This document shows positions 28,232 to 36,316 of a DNA stretch of 64,000 nucleotides, piece after piece. The notes under the pieces are model-generated. The model worked only from the letters and a program-made list of their open reading frames with translations. It did not search any database and was not told where the DNA came from. Position numbers and translations under genes: made by a program. The stretch is from NCBI GenBank assembly GCA_903913865.1, contig CAIWMU010000023.1:1-64000 (forward strand). Direction: 5' to 3'. The stretch comes from an uncultured Verrucomicrobia subdivision 3 bacterium. Lineage in GTDB: Bacteria; Verrucomicrobiota; Verrucomicrobiia; Limisphaerales; UBA8199. The first letter of the stretch is position 1; the number at the start of each line of letters is the position of its first letter.

Positions 28232-29344
28232 TCAATCGGCGAGTTGCAACAGCTCGGGATCTTCCATCAGCTGACGCAGTTTTTTGAAGGCGTCATTCTG
28301 CAGCTGGCGGATTCTTTCACGAGTCACGCCAAACCGGTGGCCGATCTCCTCGAGGGTCAGTTCATTCTCTCCGTCCAGTCCGAACCGGGATTTCAGAATC
28401 TGGGATTCCCGTTCAGGGAGCTGGTGCATCAATTCCCGAAGCATGCCGTGATCCGCCTTGTTCTGGTATTCCTCAAAGGGCGTGGTGGCACGTTCATCGC
28501 GAACCAGGTCTCCCACAGCACCGTCGTGATCCTCGCCCATCGGGGCGTCGAGTGAGCTTGGGCGGATGGCAGCGTCTTTGAGCCGGGTGATCCTCTTGGT
28601 GGTCATTCCCAATTCATCAGCCAATTCCTCATCGGTGGCCTCGCGTCCGAAAATGTCCCGGAGTTTTGCCTCAGCCCGACCCAACTGGTAAAGTTTCCCT
28701 TCAACATGGACGGGCAGCCGGATGGTGCGGCTTTGGTTGGCCAACGCCCTGCGAATCTGCTGTTTGATCCACCAGGAGCCATAGGTCGAAAGTTTGCCCC
28801 CCTTTGCCGGGTCGAACTTTTCCACGGCCTTCATCAGGCCGATGGTTCCCTCACTGATGAGATCCAACAGTGGAAGCCCCAGATTTTCATAATCCCGCGC
28901 GATTTTGACGACCAACCTCAGATTTGCCCGGATCATCCGCTCCCGGGCAGCATCATCCCCCCGTTTAATCTTGGCGGCCAATTCAATCTCCTCTTCGCGG
29001 CTGAGGAGGGGCACCCCTCCGACATCGCGAAAGTAGGCGGTCAGGGCTGTGCTGACCTGTCCTGCGGCCCCGATCTCCTCGCTCGCTGCCGGGGCGGGTC
29101 TGATCGGAGGAATCACTTCCTGTTTCTGGACTGGTTCAGCCTGGGGCGGCCTGGAGACCTTGTCTGTCTTCTGCTTTCGCACCGATTTGATGGGAGTCTC
29201 CACTGCTGGCTTTTGGGCGCGGACTGCAATCCCTTTTGGAGTGGCGGCTGTCTTTCTGGTGGAGGAACGCTCCACCGGGCCACCTTTGGATGTGGTCTTT
29301 TTCATTCTGCTGCCGGATGCTGAGATGTTGTGATCGTCGAACAT
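28232..29344 (-). CDS. RNA polymerase sigma-70 family factor (RpoD/RpoS-like)
   Basis: The 370-aa protein has about 90 residues of Lys/Pro/Thr-rich disordered N-terminus. The core follows: region 1.2/2.1 (LTAYFRDVGGVPLLSREEEIELAAKI), 2.2-2.4 (ANLRLVVKIARDYENLGLPLLDLISEGTIGLMKAVEKFDP, STYGSWWIKQQIRRALANQSRTIRLPVH), region 3 (GREATDEELADELGMTTKRI) and 4.2 (LTLEEIGHRFGVTRERIRQLQNDAFKKLR). It lacks the large 1.1 and non-conserved segments of a primary RpoD and is a group 2-like factor. ATG 29344 was used; 29305 is an alternative. It is divergent from a CarH/LitR-type regulator, so light or B12 control is possible. Confidence 0.92.
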   Translation of the reverse strand: MFDDHNISASGSRMKKTTSKGGPVERSSTRKTAATPKGIAVRAQKPAVETPIKSVRKQKTDKVSRPPQAEPVQKQEVIPPIRPAPAASEEIGAAGQVSTALTAYFRDVGGVPLLSREEEIELAAKIKRGDDAARERMIRANLRLVVKIARDYENLGLPLLDLISEGTIGLMKAVEKFDPAKGGKLSTYGSWWIKQQIRRALANQSRTIRLPVHVEGKLYQLGRAEAKLRDIFGREATDEELADELGMTTKRITRLKDAAIRPSSLDAPMGEDHDGAVGDLVRDERATTPFEEYQNKADHGMLRELMHQLPERESQILKSRFGLDGENELTLEEIGHRFGVTRERIRQLQNDAFKKLRQLMEDPELLQLAD

Positions 29345-29373
29345 GTTTATCAATCGTCTATGAGGGGGGCACT

Positions 29374-29379
29374 TGTCAA
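29374..29379 (-). promoter_or_regulatory. Candidate -35 box of the sigma-factor gene
   Basis: On the minus strand this reads TTGACA, 29 nt ahead of the ATG at 29344 and directly next to the 29383-29405 palindrome. No good -10 box was found at 16-18 bp, so a non-housekeeping promoter is possible. Confidence 0.3.
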
Positions 29380-29382
29380 GCG

Positions 29383-29405
29383 ATCACAAATATTTTATTT
29401 GTGAT
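29383..29405. promoter_or_regulatory. Palindromic operator candidate between the sigma factor and CarH-like gene
   Basis: ATCACAAAT (29383-29391) and ATTTGTGAT (29397-29405) are perfect complements around ATTTT. A perfect 9+9 palindrome in the shared promoter region of a MerR-type regulator and a divergent gene is the usual form of an operator. It lies 3 bp from a TTGACA box reading toward the sigma-factor gene, so binding there would block RNA polymerase. Confidence 0.6.
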
Positions 29406-29523
29406 ATACAAAAGACTGGTCATCAACGATTTAACGAAAGAATTTGCGCTCATTGCCCACATTTAAGAAAATATTTCACCCAAGCCGTTTGGCACTTGTC
29501 TACTTTTCGTCTAAAGATTCCTC

Positions 29524-30480
29524 ATGACTCAGGCAAGCTATTCGATCAAGGTTGTTGTTCAGCAGACGGGATTGAGCAGCCATGTGATCAGGATTTGGGA
29601 GAAGCGGTATGGCGCGGTGGTTCCGCTCCGGACGAATAGCAATCGCCGGGCCTACAGCGATGCTGAGATTGAGCGGCTGCTGCTTCTCAGGGATGCGACG
29701 CATGCGGGGCATGCGATCGGAAGCATCGCATCGCTCCCCAATGACTGTTTGTTGCGTTTGATCAAGGGGGGATCGAGTTCGACGCTCGGGGATGCTTGTC
29801 CGGAGGAGGTTCAAAATCGATGCATGGTGGCGATTCGTGCCTTGAACACCCGGGAGTTGGAGGATGTTTTGCAATTGGGGCTGCTCCACCTTGGGCAGCA
29901 CGGTATTCTTGAGCGGGTGATCGGGCCTCTGGCGAAGACGATCGGGGATTTGTGGAGGGAGGGGATCATCACTGCCGCCCATGAGCATTTTGCCAGCGCG
30001 ATCATTCGGAACTTCCTGGTCCGGAATTACAAGCCGTTCTCGCAGAGTGCTGATATGCCGACGCTGGTGGTGGGCACCCCTGCGGGTCAGCTGCATGAGC
30101 TGGGGGCGGTGATGGTGGCCGCTGCGGCGAATGATCTGGGTTGGAGGGTCATCTACCTGGGGGCGGGACTTCCGGCGGCGGAGATCGCGGGGGCGGCGTT
30201 GCAAAACAAGGCTCGTGCAGTCGCCCTGAGCATTGTCTATCCCACCGATGATCCCGGCCTGCCTGAGGAGTTGCGCCGCCTTCGCAGTCATTTGGGCTCA
30301 ATTCCGGTCATTGTGGGGGGGCGCGCCGCCGTTGCCTATGCCGGGGTGATTGAGGAGATCAAGGCCGACCATCCCGCCACACTCAGTGCCCTCTCCAAGC
30401 GGTTGGATGCCATCCGGGAGGCTGCCGAGCGTGCCCCAATCAGGGCTCAGGGCAATTCCCGCACAGATCCTCAGTCATAA
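29524..30480 (+). CDS. CarH/LitR-type MerR regulator with B12-binding domain
   Basis: The 318-aa protein has a MerR helix-turn-helix (YSIKVVVQQTGLSSHVIRIWEKRYGAVVPLRTNSNRRAYSD, residues 6-50). Next comes a B12 cap four-helix bundle with the Wx9EH motif (W144...E154-H155), then a Rossmann-like cobalamin-binding domain with H191 in AGQLHELGA as the likely lower cobalt ligand. In CarH proteins this Trp and Glu-His pair sit over adenosylcobalamin, and light breaks the Co-C bond, dissolving the DNA-bound tetramer. All key residues are present; the D/E two before the His is Gln here. The likely operator is the 23-bp palindrome upstream, and two genes typical of light-induced clusters follow. Confidence 0.88.
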   Translation: MTQASYSIKVVVQQTGLSSHVIRIWEKRYGAVVPLRTNSNRRAYSDAEIERLLLLRDATHAGHAIGSIASLPNDCLLRLIKGGSSSTLGDACPEEVQNRCMVAIRALNTRELEDVLQLGLLHLGQHGILERVIGPLAKTIGDLWREGIITAAHEHFASAIIRNFLVRNYKPFSQSADMPTLVVGTPAGQLHELGAVMVAAAANDLGWRVIYLGAGLPAAEIAGAALQNKARAVALSIVYPTDDPGLPEELRRLRSHLGSIPVIVGGRAAVAYAGVIEEIKADHPATLSALSKRLDAIREAAERAPIRAQGNSRTDPQS

Positions 30481-30491
30481 CTCTCTTACCG

Positions 30492-30701
30492 ATGAAGAAC
30501 TTCATGTCTCCAAACATTGGCACCCGGGGGCGCTTGATCCGCGCCCTCATAGGTCTCGCGTTGATGGGATCCGGCCTCTGGCTGCATGAGACGGGCAGAT
30601 GGCTATGCTTCAGTCTGGTTGCGGCGGGCGGATTCTGCCTGTGGGAGGCGGTTCGGGGTTGGTGCATCGCCCGGGCCTGTGGCATTAAAACAAGGATCTG
30701 A
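30492..30701 (+). CDS. DUF2892-type small membrane protein
   Basis: The 69-aa product has a short basic start (NIGTRGRLIRALIGLALMGSGLWL) and two hydrophobic segments (about residues 16-32 and 38-55). This is the DUF2892/YgaP C-terminal type. The role in the family is unknown. It begins 11 bp after the CarH-like gene and abuts the next start codon (TGA-ATG), so it is in the same operon. Such small proteins are common in LitR/CarH light-response clusters. Confidence 0.72.
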   Translation: MKNFMSPNIGTRGRLIRALIGLALMGSGLWLHETGRWLCFSLVAAGGFCLWEAVRGWCIARACGIKTRI

Positions 30702-31193
30702 ATGACCAAACCGGAGAACTGTTTTGTTTTCACCTCCCAACTTTGGCTCCCGGCCCCGGTCGAGGTTGTGTTTCAATTTTTTGGGGATGCCGCCAATCTA
30801 CAGGCCATCACCCCGGAGTGGTTGAACTTTTGCATCATCACCCCGGGCAGGATCGAGATGCGGCCGGGTGCCTTGATTGATTACAAACTGCGGGTGCATG
30901 GCATTCCGATCCGGTGGCAGACGGAAATCACCGAGTGGTGCCCCTATACACGATTTGTGGACGAGCAGCGGCGGGGGCCCTATCGGACCTGGATTCACGA
31001 GCACCGATTTACTCCCCAAAATGGGGGGACGCTTGCCGAGGACCTCGTGCACTACCGGCCCCCGATGGGTTGGTTGATGGACCGGTTGTTTGTTCGTGGG
31101 GACATCGAACGGATCTTCAAGCACCGTTGCCGGAAGTTGCTGGAGCACTTTTCAGTTCCTGTGACTGCTCCCGCCGGGACGAACGGATGCTGA
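30702..31193 (+). CDS. SRPBCC-superfamily protein
   Basis: The 163-aa protein has the START/SRPBCC layout: SQLWLPAPVEVVFQFFGDAANLQAITPEWLNFCI, then GALIDYKLRVHGIPIRWQTEITEWCPYTRFVDEQRRGPY..W.HEH.F and the C-terminal helix. The 'P...V(F/W).F..d...L..iTP..L.F.i' pattern is the subfamily found beside photolyase and carotenoid genes in light-induced clusters. It binds hydrophobic ligands in the general family; the ligand here is unknown. It starts directly after the stop of the DUF2892 gene. A terminator hairpin lies at 31216. Confidence 0.82.
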   Translation: MTKPENCFVFTSQLWLPAPVEVVFQFFGDAANLQAITPEWLNFCIITPGRIEMRPGALIDYKLRVHGIPIRWQTEITEWCPYTRFVDEQRRGPYRTWIHEHRFTPQNGGTLAEDLVHYRPPMGWLMDRLFVRGDIERIFKHRCRKLLEHFSVPVTAPAGTNGC

Positions 31194-31215
31194 TGTCGCG
31201 AATTTGAGAAAGCAA

Positions 31216-31245
31216 AAACGCCGACGTTGAACAACGCCGGCGTTT
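31216..31245 (-). terminator. Intrinsic terminator of enolase (possibly bidirectional)
   Basis: A 13-bp stem with one mismatch joins 31216-31228 to 31233-31245 (loop GAAC). On the minus strand the stem is followed by a T-tract (TTTTT at its end), so it fits termination of eno, whose stop is at 31272. It may also stop plus-strand transcription from the SRPBCC gene, though the plus-strand T-run is only three bases. Confidence 0.8.
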
Positions 31246-31271
31246 GCGAGATCAGAATTGAAGAAGGAGGC

Positions 31272-32591
<1,320 letters not shown>

Positions 32592-32601
32592 TCAGCGCTC
32601 T

Positions 32602-32629
32602 ATCATAAGTCAAACCGCTCAGGAGTCAA
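32602..32629 (-). promoter_or_regulatory. Promoter of enolase
   Basis: On the minus strand, TTGACT (complement of 32624-32629) and TATGAT (complement of 32602-32607) are 16 bp apart. The -10 ends 40 nt before the eno ATG at 32561, leaving a 5' UTR of roughly 33 nt. Confidence 0.55.
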
Positions 32630-32914
32630 TCAAATCCGGACCTCTGCAATGCCTTCAAAACCGTTAAATGGGGTGGCGCGGAGCCGCGGAGGGGGACGGG
32701 ATGAGGGGTGGCGGGAGGGGCGGGGCAGGCTACCCGGGTCGCCCGCAGCTTGCTTATCGGGCGGGATATCGGGTGACTTTGAGGGGCAAGGTGCCCCCTC
32801 CGGATCTGCACCCGTGCGTCTGATCCGGGCCTGTGTCACTGGAACCGCAACGGCACCCGGGCCTGTCCAAAGTTCGTCATCGCGTCTGCATCGGCTACCG
32901 GGTAGCATCCTGCC
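32630..32914. other. Gene-free, G-rich stretch before comEC
   Basis: No convincing frame. The segment 32675-32730 is very G-rich on the plus strand and includes the palindrome-like GCGGAGCCGCGGAGG. Confidence 0.4.
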
Positions 32915-35422
32915 ATGCTGCAGCGGCCCCTTGCCTCTGTGACCGTGGCCTATGTTGTCGGGCTCCTGCTCGGCGACATTCTGCAGCCATCCCCGGGTCT
33001 GTGGATGCTGCTGCTGCCCATTGCCGTTGTGGGCGTGTTCCTGGCGGGTCGCTACAGGCTGGCGCTGGTGCTTGCGGCTGCGGTCATTGCTGGTGGGGTT
33101 AACATCGTTTGGCGCACCGCTGTGATGTCGCCCCACGACCTTCGTGCACTGGTCGGGACGGAGCCTGAGCTTGTGACCGTCCGGGCCACCCTGCTTGAGA
33201 CTCCCGTCGTGCGCAGCAGCCAGTCCTACAGCCGCAAGCCGGGCGCAGATGTGCACCGGTCGGTGGTTCGCGCGCGGGTTACCGGGCTTGTCCGCAAGGA
33301 TTCACCATGGCAGGCAGCGCTCGGGGATGTGCTCGTGTCATCCGTTGGTGACCTGCCGCCGGACTACGGCCCCGGGAGGTGCGTTCAGATCCACGGGAAG
33401 CTGGCCCCTCCCCCCGGTTCAGTGGCGAAGGGGTTGTTCGATTACGCCACATGGCTGCGCCGCAACTATATCTATTATCAACTGCAGGCGGCCGGGCCGG
33501 GGGATTGGGCTGAAGGCGGGAGTGTGGTTGTCCCCGGGGAGGGGCCGAATCGTGCGAAAGGAAGTTCCACCACCTTTCTGGCACGCGAGTGTGAGCGGTT
33601 TCTTGTCTGGGCGCGCCACACTCTTTCTCTGGGCCTGCCCGAGGTGGATGAGCCGCTCGAACTGCTCTGGAGCATGACCCTTGGGGAGAAGGGGGTGGTG
33701 CCGATGGAGACCTACGAGCCATTCATCATCAGCGGGACGATGCATATTTTTGCAATTTCCGGCCTTCATGTTGCTCTGATCTGCGCGATCCTGCTCAACC
33801 TGTTGCGCGTGCTGCGGTTTTCGCGGCAGAGTTGCGGAAGCGTGGTGATCCCCCTCCTGTGGTTCTACACGGTGGCCACGGGCATGCAGGCCTCCGCCGT
33901 CCGCTCCACCATCATGATGAGCATCATCGTCTTCGGGTGGATGCTCCTGCGCCCGTCCGACCTCATCAATTCCCTCTGCGCGGCGGCGCTCATCATCCTC
34001 GTGTGGGACCCCTCGCAGTTATTCTTGTCCGGGTTTCAACTCTCCTTTCTCGTGGTTTTGAGCCTGGCCCTGTTCATGCCGGTTTTCACGGGGTGGATAG
34101 ATCTCTGGCTTGCCATCGACCCTCTTCTACCCGCCATTCTTGAGCCTCGGTGGAAGGCGACACTGCGAGAGGCGTGCCGGTGGCTCCTCCTGAGCCTCGC
34201 CACCTCCTTCGCATCGTGGCTTGGATCCATCCCCCTCACGGTGCTCTACTTCAACGTCTTCAGCCCGGTCACACTGCTGGCCAATCTTGCCGTCGTTCCG
34301 ATGAGTTCCGCCGCGCTGGCGTCGAACATGGGGGCGCTTGCCTGCGGGGATTGGTTCCCGTCTCTCACCGCCACCTTCAACCACGGGGCCTGGTTCTGGA
34401 TGTGTGCCATGATGTCCTTCAGCCAGTGGTGCATCCGGATTCCCGGGGCCTGGTTTTATGTGGGCGCCCCATCACTCCTTGAATGCTTCCTCGCCTATGC
34501 CCTCTTTCTCACCATCCTCGCCGGGGGCATCACCCGAGCCAGTTTGAGGCCTTGGACCCTCCCGGCGATCCTTGTCGCCCTGCTTTGTGTTGGGGCGGGC
34601 AGATATCTCGAAGGCAGGCTGTCGCGACTGACGGTCCTCCCATCCGAGTCCGGGGCGGCGATATACTTCCGATCCGGCTCTGGTGGCGGGAATTGGGTGA
34701 TGGATCCGGGCACGAGCAACGCCGTGCGGTTCGTGACAAAGCCATTCCTGCAGGCGCAGGGGGTCAACCGACTCTCAGCGATGGTCCTCTCCCACGGGAA
34801 CCAGAATTGCATCGGCGGGGCAGGGTGGGTTCAGGAGCAGTTCGCCCCGCGCCACGTCGTCGTAAGCCCCATGCGCTTCCGCTCCCCCACCTACCGGCGC
34901 TTGATGGCCCAATTCGAACCCATCCCAGGCCTGCTCCAGCGGGTCCACCGGCACGACACCCTTGGCGAATGGCGCATCCTGCATCCTTCGGAGGGGGACA
35001 AGTTCGCCCGGGCGGATGATGCGTCCCTGGTTCTGCGAGGCGAACTCAACCGCATCCCGGTTCTGATTCTGGGGGACCTCGGCCCCCTCGGGCAGCGGAC
35101 CCTCCTTGAAAACCCGGGCGATCTGAGCGCTGCGATTGTGGTGGCTGGAATCCCGACCGAAGGGGAACCGCTTGGTGAAGCGTTGCTGGATGCAATCCGT
35201 CCTGAAGCCATCATCCTCTGCGAGGCCAACCGCTCCGCCTTTCAGCAGGCCCGCCAGCCACTCATCACCCGGCTGGCAATGAGAAAAATCCCCGTCTTCT
35301 ACACCTCTTCCGACGGCGCTGCCACGCTGAGCATCCGCGCCAACACCTGGCAAATCACCACCATGAACGGCAGATCCGCACAGGGCATCGCCGATCCACT
35401 GCGCCCGGTAGCGGGGGATTGA
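32915..35422 (+). CDS. comEC: ComEC/Rec2-family DNA uptake channel protein
   Basis: The 835-aa membrane protein has three N-terminal helices and an OB-like soluble region (DUF4131-type, about 70-210). The competence domain with many helices follows (SGTMHIFAISGLHVALICAILL is the hallmark 'ISG.H' segment), then a C-terminal metallo-beta-lactamase-like domain. ComEC moves single-stranded DNA through the inner membrane in natural transformation. Here the C-terminal metal motif is LSHGNQNCIGG in place of the usual HxDxDH, so the nuclease-like site is probably inactive. There is no other com gene in the window. The preceding region is G-rich and gives no clear promoter. Confidence 0.85.
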   Translation: MLQRPLASVTVAYVVGLLLGDILQPSPGLWMLLLPIAVVGVFLAGRYRLALVLAAAVIAGGVNIVWRTAVMSPHDLRALVGTEPELVTVRATLLETPVVRSSQSYSRKPGADVHRSVVRARVTGLVRKDSPWQAALGDVLVSSVGDLPPDYGPGRCVQIHGKLAPPPGSVAKGLFDYATWLRRNYIYYQLQAAGPGDWAEGGSVVVPGEGPNRAKGSSTTFLARECERFLVWARHTLSLGLPEVDEPLELLWSMTLGEKGVVPMETYEPFIISGTMHIFAISGLHVALICAILLNLLRVLRFSRQSCGSVVIPLLWFYTVATGMQASAVRSTIMMSIIVFGWMLLRPSDLINSLCAAALIILVWDPSQLFLSGFQLSFLVVLSLALFMPVFTGWIDLWLAIDPLLPAILEPRWKATLREACRWLLLSLATSFASWLGSIPLTVLYFNVFSPVTLLANLAVVPMSSAALASNMGALACGDWFPSLTATFNHGAWFWMCAMMSFSQWCIRIPGAWFYVGAPSLLECFLAYALFLTILAGGITRASLRPWTLPAILVALLCVGAGRYLEGRLSRLTVLPSESGAAIYFRSGSGGGNWVMDPGTSNAVRFVTKPFLQAQGVNRLSAMVLSHGNQNCIGGAGWVQEQFAPRHVVVSPMRFRSPTYRRLMAQFEPIPGLLQRVHRHDTLGEWRILHPSEGDKFARADDASLVLRGELNRIPVLILGDLGPLGQRTLLENPGDLSAAIVVAGIPTEGEPLGEALLDAIRPEAIILCEANRSAFQQARQPLITRLAMRKIPVFYTSSDGAATLSIRANTWQITTMNGRSAQGIADPLRPVAGD

Positions 35423-35560
35423 GCAATCCAGCAGTGGAGGCCAGCGATGAGAACCCGTGGTGTTGGGGTGTGGTGTGGGTGATGAAATCATAGAGTGCAC
35501 CTTGGATCGGTGAGTTGGCGGAAGAAGGTGCAATTTCTCTGTAATGGCATTCACAGGGAG

Positions 35561-35640
35561 ATCATCCGCAGATGGCGCAGATTCCCGGGGGGCGGAATGT
35601 CCCCCATCTGCGGAGATCTGTGGAATCTGCGGATCCATCG
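35561..35640. repeat. Palindromic ATCCGCAGAT-type intergenic repeat, copy 1
   Basis: The left arm reads ATCCGCAGATGGCGCAGATT and the right arm AATCTGCGGATCC; the arms are complementary over ATCCGCAGAT/ATCTGCGGAT. An inner inverted pair GGGGG/CCCCC closes the hairpin. The ATCCGCAGAT..CGCAGATT motif is recognisable as a dispersed intergenic repeat in many environmental bacterial genomes. Confidence 0.75.
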
Positions 35641-35990
35641 CAGCCCGTTGGGCTTTTGCATGGGGATGGGAACTGGAGAGGTTGCTGAACTGCTGAGCTT
35701 GGGGTCTGGCCAATTGCGATACCGACTTTACAATTGGCCATGAACATAGCAGGTCGGGTATCAGGGTTGGTCACAGTTTGCTTTTCGATACTGTCCCCCA
35801 GTCCGCCTTGCCTGCTGGAGTTTTACCGGGTGGGGGGGCCGCAGTGGGGAATTGAGCCTTTCGGCGGAAGATTCCAGTGGTATAAGCCAGTGATCACGGT
35901 GTGTGGAGAGTAGTGCGGTCCCTCGGTGCTCCCTGAATCGGTTGCGTTCTGAAAGCCCCTCCAATTCCTCCGCTACGGTCTTCCCCTGAA

Positions 35991-36070
35991 GATCATCCGC
36001 AGATGACGCAGATGAACGCAGATTCCGGATGGCACCGTTCCCGTATCTGCGGAAATCTGTGGATGCCTCC
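35991..36070. repeat. Palindromic ATCCGCAGAT-type intergenic repeat, copy 2
   Basis: It starts GATCATCCGCAGATGACGCA, followed by GATGAACGCAGATTCC, and ends ATCTGCGGAAATCTGTGGAT. It has the same order as copy 1 but a different central loop, so the arms are conserved and the centre is not. It lies about 45 bp upstream of the leu leader promoter. Confidence 0.75.
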
Positions 36071-36114
36071 CGGGTTCAACCAAACCCGGTCGGTCGCGAT
36101 TGGGAAATTGGGGG

Positions 36115-36144
36115 TTGACCGGGGGGAGGGGGTGTGGGTAGGTT
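36115..36144 (+). promoter_or_regulatory. Promoter of the leuA leader
   Basis: TTGACC (36115-36120) and TAGGTT (36139-36144) are 18 bp apart. Only 6 nt separate the -10 box from the leader-peptide ATG at 36151, so the transcript should begin at or within a base or two of that ATG. Confidence 0.55.
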
Positions 36145-36150
36145 GGCATC

Positions 36151-36222
36151 ATGCAAGTAAATGGGTTTTTGCTGCTGTTATCGAGCGCGCTTCCGGGTGG
36201 TTGCGTGGCGGTTGGGTTTTGA
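36151..36222 (+). CDS. leuL: Leucine leader peptide (leuL-type) of the leuA attenuator
   Basis: A 23-codon frame begins MQVNGFLLLLSSALPGG and ends with TGA 36220-36222. It contains four consecutive Leu codons (TTG CTG CTG TTA, 36069+ offset: 36169-36180) and a fifth Leu (CTT) five codons later. Two of the four are the rarer-type TTG and TTA. The E. coli leu leader also uses a run of four Leu codons. The frame is followed 20 nt later by a strong terminator hairpin and then by leuA, so ribosome stalling at low leucyl-tRNA would favour read-through. No strong Shine-Dalgarno sequence is seen; the start sits next to the -10 box, which suits a leaderless message. Confidence 0.8.
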   Translation: MQVNGFLLLLSSALPGGCVAVGF

Positions 36223-36242
36223 TTTTTCAAGGATAACGTTGG

Positions 36243-36278
36243 ACCCCACTGCTGGTATGGCGGTGGGGTTTTTGTTTT
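36243..36278 (+). terminator. Attenuator terminator of leuA
   Basis: ACCCCACTG (36243-36251) pairs with CGGTGGGGT (36261-36269), one G-T pair, around a 9-base loop, and is followed by TTTTGTTTT. It lies 20 nt after the leader-peptide stop and 38 nt before the leuA ATG, so transcription must pass it to reach the gene. The alternative antiterminator pairing was not resolved by eye; GTTGGG (36111-36116 region) and the GGTGGTTGCGTGGCGG stretch inside the leader frame are candidates. Confidence 0.85.
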
Positions 36279-36316
36279 AATAGAAGTGAAGTGCGGCAAA
36301 TCGAGAGGCTAAAGCG

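Larger units (their letters stand above)
35423..36114. other. Gene-free stretch with two palindromic repeats
   Basis: About 690 bp between comEC and the leuA leader. It holds two copies of a hairpin-forming element (35561-35640 and 35991-36070). The rest has no convincing frame. Confidence 0.55.
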
